Shown here: positions 1 through 8,162 of the stretch, piece after piece | How positions within the stretch are numbered: position 1 is the first letter of the stretch | How the letters are laid out: the number at the start of each line of letters is the position of its first letter | Source: Streptomyces liliiviolaceus | GTDB lineage: Bacteria > Actinomycetota > Actinomycetes > Streptomycetales > Streptomycetaceae | DNA length: 64,000 nt | Direction of reading: 5' to 3' | NCBI RefSeq assembly: GCF_018070025.1 | Contig: NZ_JAGPYQ010000002.1 | Span: forward strand, 310,001 to 374,000 | The notes under the pieces: generated by a model | What the model saw: the letters and a program-made list of their open reading frames with translations, nothing else | Database searches by the model: none | What the model was told of the DNA's origin: nothing | Made by a program: the position numbers and the translations under genes

Positions 1-1312
1 AGTAGGCGACGTCGTACTTGCCGCTGAGCAGTGCCTCGTTGGCCTCGGCGGCCAGCGGTGGGTCGAGGACGAGTTCGATGCCGAGCTTCTTCCACTGGTC
101 CTGGAGGACCTGGAGGCTCGCGTCGTCCCGCGGGGCGCGCAGCGACAGCCGTTCGCCGTCGGCGTTGCGGCGGATGCCGTCGGAGCCGGTCCTGGTCCAG
201 CCGGCCTGCTCCAGCAGCGACTTGGCCTTCTTGGCGTCGTACTTCAGGAGCTTGCTCTGGTCGGAGTAGTAGGGGTTGTCCTTGCTCAGCGGGCCGGTCG
301 CGGGCTGGTCCACGCCGCCCGAGGCGATCTTGACGAACTGCTCGCGGTCCACGCCGATCTGGAGCGCCTGGCGGACCCGTACGTCCTTGAGGAACCTGGA
401 GGAGGTGTTCAGCGGCAGTTCGAGTCCGGTCGCGGGGTTGAGCGTCTTGGAGATCGTCAGCCCGGCGCTCTTCAGCTGGGTGACGTACTTGGCGTTCACC
501 CAGTAGATGAACTGGAGTTCGTCGTCGCCGATGACCGCGCCGTTGCGCACCGAGTCCTCGGGGATGATCTTGTAGACGACCTCGTCGAGATAGGCCGACC
601 CCTGGTGCTCGAAGTACTTCGGCGCCCAGTCGTAGTCCTTGCGCTTCTTCAGCACGATGCGCTGGTTCGGGGTGTACTCCTCCAGGTAGAAGGGGCCCGA
701 TCCGTCCAGCCACTTCTGCCGCTTCTCGACGGGCAGTTCGGCCGTCTTCTGCGAGACGATGCCGACGTACGCGCGCGAGAGGGACGTCAGGAAGGCGGCG
801 TTCGGCTCCGCGAACTCAACGGTGATCTTGTGCTCGGAGGGTGTGGTGATCTTGCTGATGCCCTGCACGATGGTCTTGGCGCTGGAGTGGATGCCGGGCC
901 GGTTCAGGCTCTCCAGGTTGGCCTTGACGACCTTCGCGGTGAGTTTGGTGCCGTCGTGGAAGGTGACGTCGTCACGCAGTTCGAACGCATAGGTCCGCGC
1001 GTCCTTGCTGACCGTCCAGCTCGTGGCGAGCCACGGTTCGACCTTCTTGGTCTCGGGGTTGTAGAAGACGAGCGAGTCGGCGAGTGCGCGGGCCACCGTG
1101 CGCCAGACCTGGTTGACGACGGCGGCGTCGACCCCGCCGGGATCGGCGCTGAGGCCGATGTTGAGCGTGCCTCCGTAGCGGTCCTTCTTGGCCACATCGG
1201 CCCCTGCCCCGCTCTGCCCCCCGCTGCCGCTGCCCGAGCAGGCGGCGGTGGCGAGAAGCGCCAGCGCGGCGCCCACTGCGGTAAGCCAGTGCCGCGGACG
1301 TGAACTGAACAC
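1..1312 (-). CDS. ABC transporter substrate-binding lipoprotein (peptide/SBP_bac_5 type), 3' end outside window
   Basis: Extracytoplasmic solute-binding protein for a peptide/nickel/oligosaccharide-type ABC importer. Reading the minus strand from GTG at 1312 gives about 437 residues, open to the window edge, so the C-terminus is missing. The N-terminus has a short basic stretch, a hydrophobic segment and a Cys followed by a Gly/Ser linker (LLATAACSGSGSGG), which is a lipoprotein signal. The -3 residue of the lipobox is Thr, so it is not ideal. The mature start (RYGGTLNIGLSADPGGVD) and the downstream pattern ELVLDPPLAAEANEALLSGKYD are typical of family 5 binding proteins. A GAGG precedes the GTG by about 12 bases. 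The permease and ATPase genes would lie to the left, outside the window. Substrate cannot be inferred. Confidence 0.85.
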   Translation of the reverse strand, partial: MFSSRPRHWLTAVGAALALLATAACSGSGSGGQSGAGADVAKKDRYGGTLNIGLSADPGGVDAAVVNQVWRTVARALADSLVFYNPETKKVEPWLATSWTVSKDARTYAFELRDDVTFHDGTKLTAKVVKANLESLNRPGIHSSAKTIVQGISKITTPSEHKITVEFAEPNAAFLTSLSRAYVGIVSQKTAELPVEKRQKWLDGSGPFYLEEYTPNQRIVLKKRKDYDWAPKYFEHQGSAYLDEVVYKIIPEDSVRNGAVIGDDELQFIYWVNAKYVTQLKSAGLTISKTLNPATGLELPLNTSSRFLKDVRVRQALQIGVDREQFVKIASGGVDQPATGPLSKDNPYYSDQSKLLKYDAKKAKSLLEQAGWTRTGSDGIRRNADGERLSLRAPRDDASLQVLQDQWKKLGIELVLDPPLAAEANEALLSGKYDVAY

Positions 1313-1571
1313 GACTTGTGGTTTCCTCTCGATCGGCTCAGGGGCGAGCGGTGGCGCCCGCGCTGTCGTCAATGACCGGTCGGCGCCACGTAGTTGCACT
1401 TGCCTCAGGCGAAGGTGCGGCAGTGATACATAAAACTTCCCGTATCAAGGCCGGTTGAAGATACGACGCGCTCACAGCTGGATACTGCTGCCTCGTAGCC
1501 GATATGTTTACACGGGTGCGCGCTAAGTATCGTGACGACAGTGTTGCAGTCTCCTGAACGGGGAAACCGGC

Positions 1572-2036
1572 ATGGTGTTCGACAAGAAGTACAGCGACGA
1601 GGTCCGCCGTCTGGCGGTCGAACGGGTCCGGCAGAGGCGGCTCGAAGAGCCCGAGAACCGCTCGATCGTCCGGGAGGTCGCCGAGGAGTTCGAGGTCGGC
1701 CCGCAGTCCCTGCGCAAGTGGCTCACCCGCTACGACGACGGCAGTTACGACTACGACCCGGTCCCCGGCTCCGTCGCCCCCGCCGTCTTCGCCGACGGTC
1801 ACGGAGACGGCTGGGAACCGCGCGCCGCGACCGTCGGCCGCCAGGAGCGCAGGACGACGGGCCAGCGCGAACTGCACGCCAGGATCGAGGAACTGGAGCA
1901 TCGGATCGCCGTCCTCCAGGAGGACAACCGCTCCCTGACCCGGGTCGTCTCGCTGCTGGCCGACCAGCTCCGGGTGGCCACGACGAACGGTGTCCAGATC
2001 CCGGACTCCACGGTCCGTCACGCACCCCGTGCCTAG
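1572..2036 (+). CDS. IS3-type OrfA-like helix-turn-helix protein, orphan
   Basis: A 154-residue protein. Residues 1-60 match the HTH domain of IS3-family OrfA/transposase_8 proteins (KKYSDEVRRLAVERV, then EVAEEFEVGPQSLRKWL). Residues about 95-135 form a leucine-zipper-like helix (ELHARIEELEHRIAVLQEDN), as in OrfA oligomerisation segments. There is no OrfB/DDE integrase downstream and I saw no terminal inverted repeats. It is therefore either a remnant or, more likely given the intact frame, a domesticated DNA-binding protein. GGGGAAA lies just before the ATG. The next gene (OsmC) begins 22 bases downstream, so co-transcription is possible. Confidence 0.65.
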   Translation: MVFDKKYSDEVRRLAVERVRQRRLEEPENRSIVREVAEEFEVGPQSLRKWLTRYDDGSYDYDPVPGSVAPAVFADGHGDGWEPRAATVGRQERRTTGQRELHARIEELEHRIAVLQEDNRSLTRVVSLLADQLRVATTNGVQIPDSTVRHAPRA

Positions 2037-2058
2037 ACTTCCTGCGGTGAGCGACAGA

Positions 2059-2481
2059 ATGACCGTGGTCAGCAACCTGCACGGGCGGACCACCGAGGTC
2101 CGCGGCCGTTACGCCATCGCCGGGCCCGGATTCGAGATCGCGTCGGACGGATCGGTACGCAGCGGCGGGCGCGGCGAGGAGGCCAGTTCCCTCGACCTGC
2201 TCGTCGCCTCCCTCGTCTCCTGTGCGCTCAACGCGTTCCGGCACGACTTCGTCGAGGGCGGACAGCCGGAGCGCCGGGTCGAGATCTTCGCCCGCATCGA
2301 GCGCAGGGTCGAGGGGGACTACCTCGGCACGCTCATCATGGAGTGCTTCATCGACGGCGTCGACCATGTGACGGCCGACGAACTGGTCGCCGAGTACAAG
2401 AAGCGGTGCCGCATCTACAACGCCCTCAAGGACAGCCTTCCGGTGGTGTTCGTCCCGCACACCTCGGGGTCCCCGGGATGA
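2059..2481 (+). CDS. OsmC/Ohr-family protein
   Basis: 140-residue thiol-peroxidase-fold protein. The OsmC signature is present: a central helix with the first Cys (LLVASLVSCALNAF, around residue 57) and a second Cys in KKRCRIYNAL near residue 117. These are the spacing and contexts of the peroxidatic/resolving pair that reduces organic hydroperoxides in this family. I prefer ATG 2059, because GGTGAG sits 8 bases upstream; GTG 2047 is an in-frame alternative. Its stop overlaps the start of the rhodanese gene by ATGA, so the two are translationally coupled. The pairing suggests thiol or sulfur-species detoxification, which is an inference. Confidence 0.8.
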   Translation: MTVVSNLHGRTTEVRGRYAIAGPGFEIASDGSVRSGGRGEEASSLDLLVASLVSCALNAFRHDFVEGGQPERRVEIFARIERRVEGDYLGTLIMECFIDGVDHVTADELVAEYKKRCRIYNALKDSLPVVFVPHTSGSPG

Positions 2482-3377
2482 CGGCGGCCGGATCCGCCCA
2501 CCTGGTGGACGCGCGGACGGCGGCCGCCCACCACGCACGGTCGGTGTTCGTCGAGGTCGCGCCCTGGCGGGTGATGGCACCGGGCCCGGACCCGATCCGG
2601 GGAAGCGTTCCCGGCGCGATCCCGGCCTCGGTCACGTCCGACTTCGCCGGCCGGCCGACGGCCCGCAGCGGCCATCTTCCGCTGCCGGAGCCGGGTGACG
2701 TGCGTGCCACCCTGCTGGCGCACGGTGTCGGGCCCGACGACCACCTCGTCGTCTACACCCGCCGCGTCGAGGAGCTGTCGTCCGCCGCGCGCGCGTGGTT
2801 CGTCCTCACCTGGGCGGGCTTCCGTTCGGTGCGCGTCCTGGACGGCGGCCTGCCGGCCTGGGCCCGTGCGGGCGGCCCGACGGGCCCCGCCCGGGAGCGG
2901 CGGCCGGCCGCCCCGGCGCACGCGCCCTCGCCCGCGCCCTCGTCCTGGTCCGAGGGCGGTGGCCGACGGGTGCTCGGCATCGCGGACGTCCTTGAGGTCG
3001 CGGCCTACGGCACACTGCTCGACTCGCGGCCCATGAGCGCGTACAACGGGACGCTGGACGATCCCAGGACCGGTCATGTCCCGCACGCGATCCACGCCCA
3101 CTCCGCCGAACTGATGACCCCCGAAGGGCTGCTCAGGTCGCCCACCGATCTGCGGAGATGGTTCCTGTCCCGGCGGGCGATCGGCAGCCATGAGGTCGGC
3201 GCCTACTGCGGCGGCGGGGTGTCCAGCGCGCTGCTGGTGTTCGCCGGAGCCCTGCTCGGCCAGCAGGTAGGCCTGTTCGTGGACTCCTGGTCGGCCTGGG
3301 CACGCGATGCGTCCCTGCCCGTCGAGCGGGGCCCGGTGTCGACCCGTTCCGCGGTCGTCGACACCGACTGCGCCTGA
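2478..3377 (+). CDS. Thiosulfate sulfurtransferase (tandem rhodanese)
   Basis: 299-residue protein with two rhodanese domains, the layout of SseA-like sulfurtransferases. The N-terminal domain (residues about 10-135, ending VRVLDGGLPAWARAGG) is non-catalytic. The C-terminal domain (about 165-285) holds the active-site Cys in YCGGGVSSALL, which would carry the persulfide during sulfur transfer. The CGGGVS loop is looser than the usual CGTGVTA/CGSGVTA. The start ATG overlaps the stop of the OsmC gene. A Pro/Ala-rich linker of about 30 residues joins the domains (APAHAPSPAPSSW). Confidence 0.82.
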   Translation: MTAAGSAHLVDARTAAAHHARSVFVEVAPWRVMAPGPDPIRGSVPGAIPASVTSDFAGRPTARSGHLPLPEPGDVRATLLAHGVGPDDHLVVYTRRVEELSSAARAWFVLTWAGFRSVRVLDGGLPAWARAGGPTGPARERRPAAPAHAPSPAPSSWSEGGGRRVLGIADVLEVAAYGTLLDSRPMSAYNGTLDDPRTGHVPHAIHAHSAELMTPEGLLRSPTDLRRWFLSRRAIGSHEVGAYCGGGVSSALLVFAGALLGQQVGLFVDSWSAWARDASLPVERGPVSTRSAVVDTDCA

Positions 3378-3411
3378 AGGAGTACGGGGCCCGTGCGGAG
3401 CCGGGGCGGTG

Positions 3412-4953
3412 TCAGGCGAGGCTGACCGGGTGGCTGCGCAAGGGGACGGCGAGTGCCTTCAGCGCCTGTTCCAGACCGTGCAGATGCGTCAGCGCCTGCT
3501 CACCGCCGGCGGGGTGCGCCGCGGGTGCGGGCACGTCGATCCCACCGCGTGCCGCGGCGGGCCCGGTCAGGGCCTCCACCGCCGCTTCCACCCGCCGGCA
3601 CGCGGCGGCGAGCCGCTCGTCGTGGGAGGCATCGGGATCGGCCGCGATCGACGCCAGGCCGCGGACCTCCTGGGCGCACCGGTCCAGCAGTTCGACGACC
3701 TGGCGGGCCCTCGTCCTGCGGGCCCGCAGCGGGGCGAGCGGATGGACCAGCGGGGCCAGCGAGAGCCGCACCCGGCCCAGCAGCAGTTCCAGCTCGGCGA
3801 CGTACCGGGCCGGGTCGGCGGCCGGTGACCCGGCCAGCCGGGCGGCGGCCTCGGAGGTGCAGGCATGGACGCAGTGCAGCGCGCGCTCGATCCACGCGTC
3901 GGTGGTGGCGTGCGTGGTGACCGGCAGCACCAGCAGGACGGCGAGCGCCGCGCCGAGCGCCCCCGCGCCCGTCTCCAGCACCCGCAGCAGGAGCAGCCCC
4001 GGGTCGAGCACCCCCAGCAGCCCGTACAGCAGGCCCGCCATCACGGTCACCGCCAGCATCATCCACGTGTAGGACACCGCGGCCGCGTAGAAGATGCCGA
4101 ACACGCAGACCGCGACGAGCCCCGCGGTGGGAGCGACGGCTCCGTCCAGCGGAACGGCGATGACCAGGCCGACGGCGATACCGATGACCGTGCCCAGGAC
4201 CCTCCGAAAACCCCGGACCAGGGTCTCGCCCCGCGAGGACGTGTTGACGAAGATCCACCAGGCGGTGCCGACGGCCCAGTACCAGCGCTCGTGCGACAGG
4301 ACCTGGCCCGCGGCGATCGCGAACGCGCAGGCGGCCGTCGCCTGGAAGGCCTGCCGGGTGGTCGGCCGGGCGAGGCCGCGGCCGGTGGGCGGCGCGGGCA
4401 CGACCGGGGCCGGCGTGCGCCGCTCGATGCACCACACGCCGAACCGCACCGCCGAGGACGCGGCCAGGGACAGGGTCATCGCGGCGTACAGCTGGGGAAG
4501 CTGGGCCGGAACCGCGTGCAGGAACTGGGTGATGAAGAAGGTCATGAACGCGAAGATGCCGAGCGCGTGACCGCGCGGGCCCCAGCGGCGGGCGTACACC
4601 CCGCCGAGGACCACGGCCAGCCAGACGGCGTCGCGAGCGGTCGGTACCGCGTGCAGGACGGCCGCGAGGGCGAGTACGGGGAAGCCGACGGCGGGCAGCA
4701 GGGCGGTGGTGACCGCCTGGCCCCGCACGGTCGCGTCGCCGACCGTGAACAGCGCCAGCAGCGCGGTGAGGCCGCCGGTGATCGAGGCGGGCAGGGAGAG
4801 CCCGGCCAGCTCCGACAGGGCCACCGCGAGACCGATGCCGAGCACCGCGCGCAGCGAGAGCCGCAGCCGTACCAGGCCCGGGTCCGGTGCCATGAACATC
4901 TTCTTCACCGTCGGCTGCCCGCCCCCGTTTCGCGTCGACGACACCTTGCGCAT
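3412..4953 (-). CDS. FUSC-family integral membrane protein (aromatic acid exporter-like)
   Basis: 513 residues with the duplicated layout of FUSC/ArAE transporters. Two blocks of roughly five to six hydrophobic helices (residues about 25-160 and 205-335) are each followed by soluble sequence, and the C-terminal domain (345-510) is Arg-rich and alpha-helical. The second block includes WWIFVNTSSRGETLVRGFRR, close to the conserved FUSC loop. The family exports aromatic carboxylates or acts in envelope stress; the substrate here is unknown. The start is uncertain: ATG 4953 has weak upstream pairing, and MFMAPDPG about 19 codons in is an alternative. It is divergent from the Lrp gene, which is a plausible regulator. 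Confidence 0.78.
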   Translation of the reverse strand: MRKVSSTRNGGGQPTVKKMFMAPDPGLVRLRLSLRAVLGIGLAVALSELAGLSLPASITGGLTALLALFTVGDATVRGQAVTTALLPAVGFPVLALAAVLHAVPTARDAVWLAVVLGGVYARRWGPRGHALGIFAFMTFFITQFLHAVPAQLPQLYAAMTLSLAASSAVRFGVWCIERRTPAPVVPAPPTGRGLARPTTRQAFQATAACAFAIAAGQVLSHERWYWAVGTAWWIFVNTSSRGETLVRGFRRVLGTVIGIAVGLVIAVPLDGAVAPTAGLVAVCVFGIFYAAAVSYTWMMLAVTVMAGLLYGLLGVLDPGLLLLRVLETGAGALGAALAVLLVLPVTTHATTDAWIERALHCVHACTSEAAARLAGSPAADPARYVAELELLLGRVRLSLAPLVHPLAPLRARRTRARQVVELLDRCAQEVRGLASIAADPDASHDERLAAACRRVEAAVEALTGPAAARGGIDVPAPAAHPAGGEQALTHLHGLEQALKALAVPLRSHPVSLA

Positions 4954-5153
4954 GCGGTCCCGCGGACGCGGCCCACAGCATGGGAATGGCGTCGTGCGTC
5001 CGGTCCGGCTTCCTTGCCGTCCGGCGCTTCACGACGCCATCGATACGGCCACGTTAAGCAGCAGAGGGGCAATGGCTCAACAGGCTTCCGACCCACTGGG
5101 CCATTGGTACAGTCGGGAACGATCACTCAGGACCGCAGGGAGACCAACGGACC

Positions 5154-5630
5154 ATGGCCGTGGACGAGCTCGACACCCGAATCCTCCGGCTGCTCCTGGA
5201 GCAGCCGCGCACCAGCGTGCGGGAGTACGCCCGCGTCCTCGGGGTGGCCCGCGGCACGCTGCAGGCGCGGCTCGACCGGCTGGAGCGGGACGGTGTGATC
5301 ACCGGGTCGGCCCCCTCGCTCTCCCCCGCCGCGCTCGGCCACCCGGTGCTCGCGTTCGTGCACATCGAGGTCACGCAGGGGCATCTCGACGACGTGGGGG
5401 ACGCGCTGGCCGCCGTGCCGGAGATCATCGAGGCGTTCTCGATCACCGGTGGCGGGGATCTGCTGACGCGGGTCGTGGCGCGGGACAACGGCCACCTCGA
5501 AGACGTGATCCAGGCGCTGATCAGTCTGCCGGGGGTCGTTCGTACGCGGACGGAGGTGGCACTGCGGGAACGGGTGCCGCAGCGGGTGCTGCCGCTCGTC
5601 GAGTCGATCGGCCGTACGGCCCGGAACTGA
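5154..5630 (+). CDS. Lrp/AsnC-family transcriptional regulator
   Basis: 158 residues: an N-terminal winged HTH (residues 3-60, DELDTRILRLLLEQPRTS then VARGTLQARLDRLERDGVI) and a C-terminal RAM ligand-sensing domain (70-150, HIEVTQGHLDDV to LPGVVRTRTEVAL). Such proteins form octamers and usually regulate amino-acid or transport genes and themselves. It faces the FUSC gene across about 200 bases, so it probably controls that promoter. The HAD phosphatase starts 20 bases downstream and may be co-transcribed. The effector is not predictable. Confidence 0.88.
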   Translation: MAVDELDTRILRLLLEQPRTSVREYARVLGVARGTLQARLDRLERDGVITGSAPSLSPAALGHPVLAFVHIEVTQGHLDDVGDALAAVPEIIEAFSITGGGDLLTRVVARDNGHLEDVIQALISLPGVVRTRTEVALRERVPQRVLPLVESIGRTARN

Positions 5631-5650
5631 TCGTTGGCATCCTGGACCGC

Positions 5651-6340
5651 ATGAACGATCTCGACGGCATCTCGGTCATCTTCGATCTCGACGGCACCCT
5701 CGTGGACAGCGAGCCGAACTACTACGAGGCGGGCCGGCGGACGCTCGCCGAGCAGGGCGTCACGGACTTCACCTGGGCCGACCACGAGCGGTACGTCGGT
5801 ATCAGCACGCAGGAGACCATCGCTCTCTGGAAGGAGCGGTACGGGCTCGACGCCTCGGCCGACGCACTGCTCGCCGACAAGAACCGGCGGTATCTGGAGC
5901 TGGCCCGTGCGTCGACTCCGGTCTACCCGCAGATGCGCGCGTTCGTGGAACTGCTGGCCGGTGACGGGGTTCCGCTGGCGGTGGCCTCGGGATCGTCGCG
6001 GCCTGCCATCGAGGCGATCCTCGCGGGTACGGGTCTGGACGAGCGCCTGCGGGTCGTCGTGTCGGCGGAGGAGGTCGCCCACGGCAAGCCCGCGCCGGAC
6101 GTCTTCCTTGAGGCCGCGCGGCGGCTGGGGGTCGCACCGGGGCGCTGTGTGGTGGTGGAGGACGCGGTGCCGGGGGTTCTGGCGGCGGGGGCGGCTGGGA
6201 TGCGGTGCATTGCCGTGCCGTACGTCGTGACGCGGGCCGGGGATCCCGCGTTCGCGGCGGCGGGGTTGGTTTTCCGGGGCGGGCAGGGGGAGTTCACGGC
6301 GCGGGTGGCGTACGAGTGGCTCGGGGGGTCCCCCGTGTGA
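5651..6340 (+). CDS. HAD-superfamily phosphatase/phosphoglucomutase-like
   Basis: 229 residues of the beta-phosphoglucomutase-like HAD subfamily with a C1 helical cap. All four catalytic motifs are visible: motif I FDLDGTLVDSEP (nucleophile Asp near residue 11), motif II VASGSS, motif III Lys in HGKPAPDVF, and motif IV VVVEDAVPGVLAA. The GAPDHG-like loop and cap resemble hexitol- and glycerol-phosphate phosphatases as well as beta-PGM, so the substrate is open. ATG 5651 lies 20 bases after the Lrp stop. Confidence 0.85.
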   Translation: MNDLDGISVIFDLDGTLVDSEPNYYEAGRRTLAEQGVTDFTWADHERYVGISTQETIALWKERYGLDASADALLADKNRRYLELARASTPVYPQMRAFVELLAGDGVPLAVASGSSRPAIEAILAGTGLDERLRVVVSAEEVAHGKPAPDVFLEAARRLGVAPGRCVVVEDAVPGVLAAGAAGMRCIAVPYVVTRAGDPAFAAAGLVFRGGQGEFTARVAYEWLGGSPV

Positions 6341-6346
6341 GCGGTC

Positions 6347-6560
6347 TGCGCAGTTCCCCGCGCCCCCAAGAGGGGCGGCTGGCGTTCGGCTGCGGGCCCG
6401 GTGGGGGCTGAGCGCGCAGTTCCCCGCGCCCCTAAAGACAAAAGACTGCGCCGTTCCCCGCGCCCCCAAGCAGCCTGCGGGGCCTGCGGGGCCTGCGGGA
6501 CCTGCGGGGCGGAAAAACTGGGGCGCAGCCCCGTTTTTAGGGGCGCGGGGAACTGCGCGG
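6347..6560. repeat. Cluster of four GC-rich 'CGCAGTTCCCCGCGCCCC' elements
   Basis: Four near-identical copies of a 20-24 base element (TGCGCAGTTCCCCGCGCCCC) occur between the HAD and TetR genes. Three are in one orientation (about 6347-6370, 6414-6436, 6447-6470) and one is inverted (6539-6560). Between the third and fourth lies a short CCTGCGGGG-type tandem run (6474-6510). Elements of this sequence are frequent in Streptomyces intergenic regions from general knowledge. Inverted copies can pair into long hairpins. No gene is supported here. Confidence 0.8.
6513..6538. terminator. Bidirectional hairpin terminator
   Basis: The stem reads AAAAAC-(T)-GGGGC / GCCCC-GTTTTT around a three-base GCA loop, with one bulged T. 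It has an A run on one side and a T run on the other, so it can terminate transcription from the convergent HAD (plus) and TetR (minus) genes. It is nested inside the GC-rich repeat cluster. Confidence 0.75.
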
Positions 6561-6590
6561 CCCGCCCCCACCGGGCCCGCACCCGAGCTG

Positions 6591-7163
6591 CTAGCTCACC
6601 CCCGCCGCGTCCAGCAGCGCCGCCGCCGTAGTGGTCGTCAGCCCTGAAAGCGTCTCCGCTTTCGCCCCCGCCCGCGCACTCGCCCCGTCGAAGATCAGCG
6701 TGAGCTGGCGGGCCAGCAGCTCGGGATCACGCGCACCACCCCGCTCCGCGTCCACGCGAAACGCCTCGACCAGGGCGCCCTTGACCCGCAGGGCCACGAC
6801 GCTCGCCGGATGCCCGGGGTCCTTGAGCTCGACCAGCGCCGACAGATACGGGCATCCCCGGTAGTCGTCCTGCGCAGCCACCCGCTCCAACTGCTCGAAG
6901 ACGTACAGGATCCGCTCCCGCGGCGACCGCGGGTCCTCGGGCCCGAGGTGCAGCATGCGCCCGTACTCCGGTGCGCGCCGCTCCAGGCTCGCCGCGAGGA
7001 CCTCGTCCTTGCTCGCGAAGAGCTGGTACATGGAGCGCTTGGACACCCCGGCGGCCCGGCACAGCGCCTCGACGCCGAGGGAGACGCCGTCGCGGTAGAA
7101 GAGCTCCGTGGCCGCGTCGAGCAGCCGGTCCCTCGTGGATGTCTTGTCCGTGGTGGTGGCCAT
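6591..7163 (-). CDS. TetR-family transcriptional regulator
   Basis: 190 residues. The N-terminal TetR HTH spans residues 10-55 (RDRLLDAATELFYRDG, VEALCRAAGVSKRSMYQLF). The C-terminal ligand domain is generic, with a QLERVAAQDDYRGCPYLSA segment seen in SDR- and reductase-linked TetR proteins. It lies directly downstream of an SDR gene on the same strand. A palindrome AAACCGATCGGT(T/C)T lies upstream of this gene, and two copies precede the SDR gene, arguing for autoregulation plus repression of the SDR gene. Confidence 0.87.
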   Translation of the reverse strand: MATTTDKTSTRDRLLDAATELFYRDGVSLGVEALCRAAGVSKRSMYQLFASKDEVLAASLERRAPEYGRMLHLGPEDPRSPRERILYVFEQLERVAAQDDYRGCPYLSALVELKDPGHPASVVALRVKGALVEAFRVDAERGGARDPELLARQLTLIFDGASARAGAKAETLSGLTTTTAAALLDAAGVS

Positions 7164-7196
7164 GGGGCGAGGCTACCTCCGTCGCTCGGTCGGCAG

Positions 7197-7210
7197 AAAC
7201 CGATCGGTCT
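7197..7210. promoter_or_regulatory. Predicted TetR operator (AAACCGATCGGTCT)
   Basis: This 14-base site, 34 bases upstream of the TetR start, matches the two AAACCGATCGGTTT palindromes upstream of the SDR gene except for one base. It is the likely autoregulatory site of the 6591-7163 regulator. Confidence 0.7.
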
Positions 7211-7219
7211 ACCGTGTCT

Positions 7220-7260
7220 GCCGGATGCCGGATGCCGGCTGCCGGCTGCCGGCTGCCGGT
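7220..7260. repeat. Heptamer tandem repeat abutting the SDR stop codon
   Basis: Nearly six copies of GCCGG(A/C)T (two GCCGGAT, three GCCGGCT and a partial) end exactly at the last base of the SDR gene. Copy number is likely to vary by slippage. Confidence 0.85.
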
Positions 7261-7961
7261 CAGGCGACCAGCTGCGGGTACAGGACCGAAAGGTCGGCCG
7301 ACAGGCCGGACTTGACCTGGCGGGTCAGATCGTCGGCGAGCACCTCGAAGGCGCCGCTCTCGATGCCGTCGAGCGCCTGCGCCGCCACGTCCACGGGCGA
7401 GGACTTGGGCGCGTCGATCGCCGCGGTCATGTCGGTGTCGACGTAACCGACGTGCAGCCCGGTGACACTGATCCCGCGCGGGGCGAGGTCGAGCCGCAGG
7501 GAGTTGGTCTGGGACCAGAGCGCCGCCTTGGACGCGCTGTAGGAGCCGGCCAGGCCGATCCACGACAGCACGGAGTGGACGTTCAGGATGTGGCCGCCGC
7601 CGTTGCGCTCGATCACGGGGACGAACGCGCGAGCGGTGAGCAGCGGCCCGTAGAAGTTCGTCTCGAAGTCCTTGCGCACGTCGTCGACCGGCGAGTCCAG
7701 GAACGACGTCTTCATGGAGACACCCGCGTTGTTGATCAGGACGGTGATGTCACCGGCCTGTTCCGCGGCGGCCGCGACGGACGCGGGGTCGGTGACCTCC
7801 AGGGCCAGCGGTACGGCACGGGTGTCCTTGACGGTCCGCGGGTCGCGGGCGGTGGCGTACACCTTCTTCGCGCCCCGCTCGAAGAGGCCTTCCACCAGCG
7901 CCTTGCCGATTCCCCTGCCGCCGCCGGTGACCAGGACGACGGAACCCTCGATTGCGGTCAT
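7260..7961 (-). CDS. Short-chain dehydrogenase/reductase
   Basis: 233-residue classical SDR: nucleotide-binding glycine motif VTGGGRGIGKAL at residues about 10-21, NNAG at about 86, and a catalytic Tyr-x-x-x-Lys (SYSASKAA) near residue 143 with a preceding Ser. The C-terminal region has the usual GYVDTDM. The motif order indicates NAD(P)H-dependent alcohol/ketone oxidoreduction; the substrate is unknown. Two operator palindromes lie 35-80 bases upstream, and the TetR gene follows on the same strand, so the SDR is probably induced by a ligand of that TetR. Confidence 0.88.
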   Translation of the reverse strand: MTAIEGSVVLVTGGGRGIGKALVEGLFERGAKKVYATARDPRTVKDTRAVPLALEVTDPASVAAAAEQAGDITVLINNAGVSMKTSFLDSPVDDVRKDFETNFYGPLLTARAFVPVIERNGGGHILNVHSVLSWIGLAGSYSASKAALWSQTNSLRLDLAPRGISVTGLHVGYVDTDMTAAIDAPKSSPVDVAAQALDGIESGAFEVLADDLTRQVKSGLSADLSVLYPQLVA

Positions 7962-7995
7962 GACTCTCTCCGAACCTCAGCGGACCCACCACACG

Positions 7996-8041
7996 GAAAC
8001 CGATCGGTTTCCCTTCCCCATGAAGGTAAACCGATCGGTTT
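7996..8041. promoter_or_regulatory. Twin TetR operators upstream of the SDR gene
   Basis: Two palindromes: GAAACCGATCGGTTTC (7996-8011, perfect over 16 bases) and AAACCGATCGGTTT (8028-8041, perfect over 14), with centres 31 bases apart (three helical turns). A third copy precedes the adjacent TetR gene. This is the expected arrangement for cooperative repression by the TetR of 6591-7163. Confidence 0.8.
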
Positions 8042-8091
8042 CACATTGCAAGCCGTGCGGACGGAAAACAGACGGGAAGGGGACGCGAAAA

Positions 8092-8130
8092 CGGGAGTGG
8101 CCCCAGCTGTCACAGCTGGGGCCACTCCCG
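8092..8130. terminator. Long perfect hairpin downstream of fprA
   Basis: A 19-base perfect inverted repeat (CGGGAGTGGCCCCAGCTGT and its complement) around a single base, 33 bases after the fprA stop. There is no U tract, as is common for Streptomyces terminators. It separates fprA from the SDR promoter. Confidence 0.8.
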
Positions 8131-8162
8131 TCGACTCGTTGCTCGTACGCCTCCCGCGGGGG

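Noticed and set aside
904..1197. Short reading frames on either strand inside the binding-protein gene at 1-1312
   Set aside because: They are out-of-frame reads. The minus-strand frame from GTG 1312 has the lipoprotein signal and family 5 pattern throughout.
1572..2036. Active IS3-family insertion sequence
   Set aside because: No OrfB/DDE gene, no frameshift window and no terminal inverted repeats around the HTH gene.
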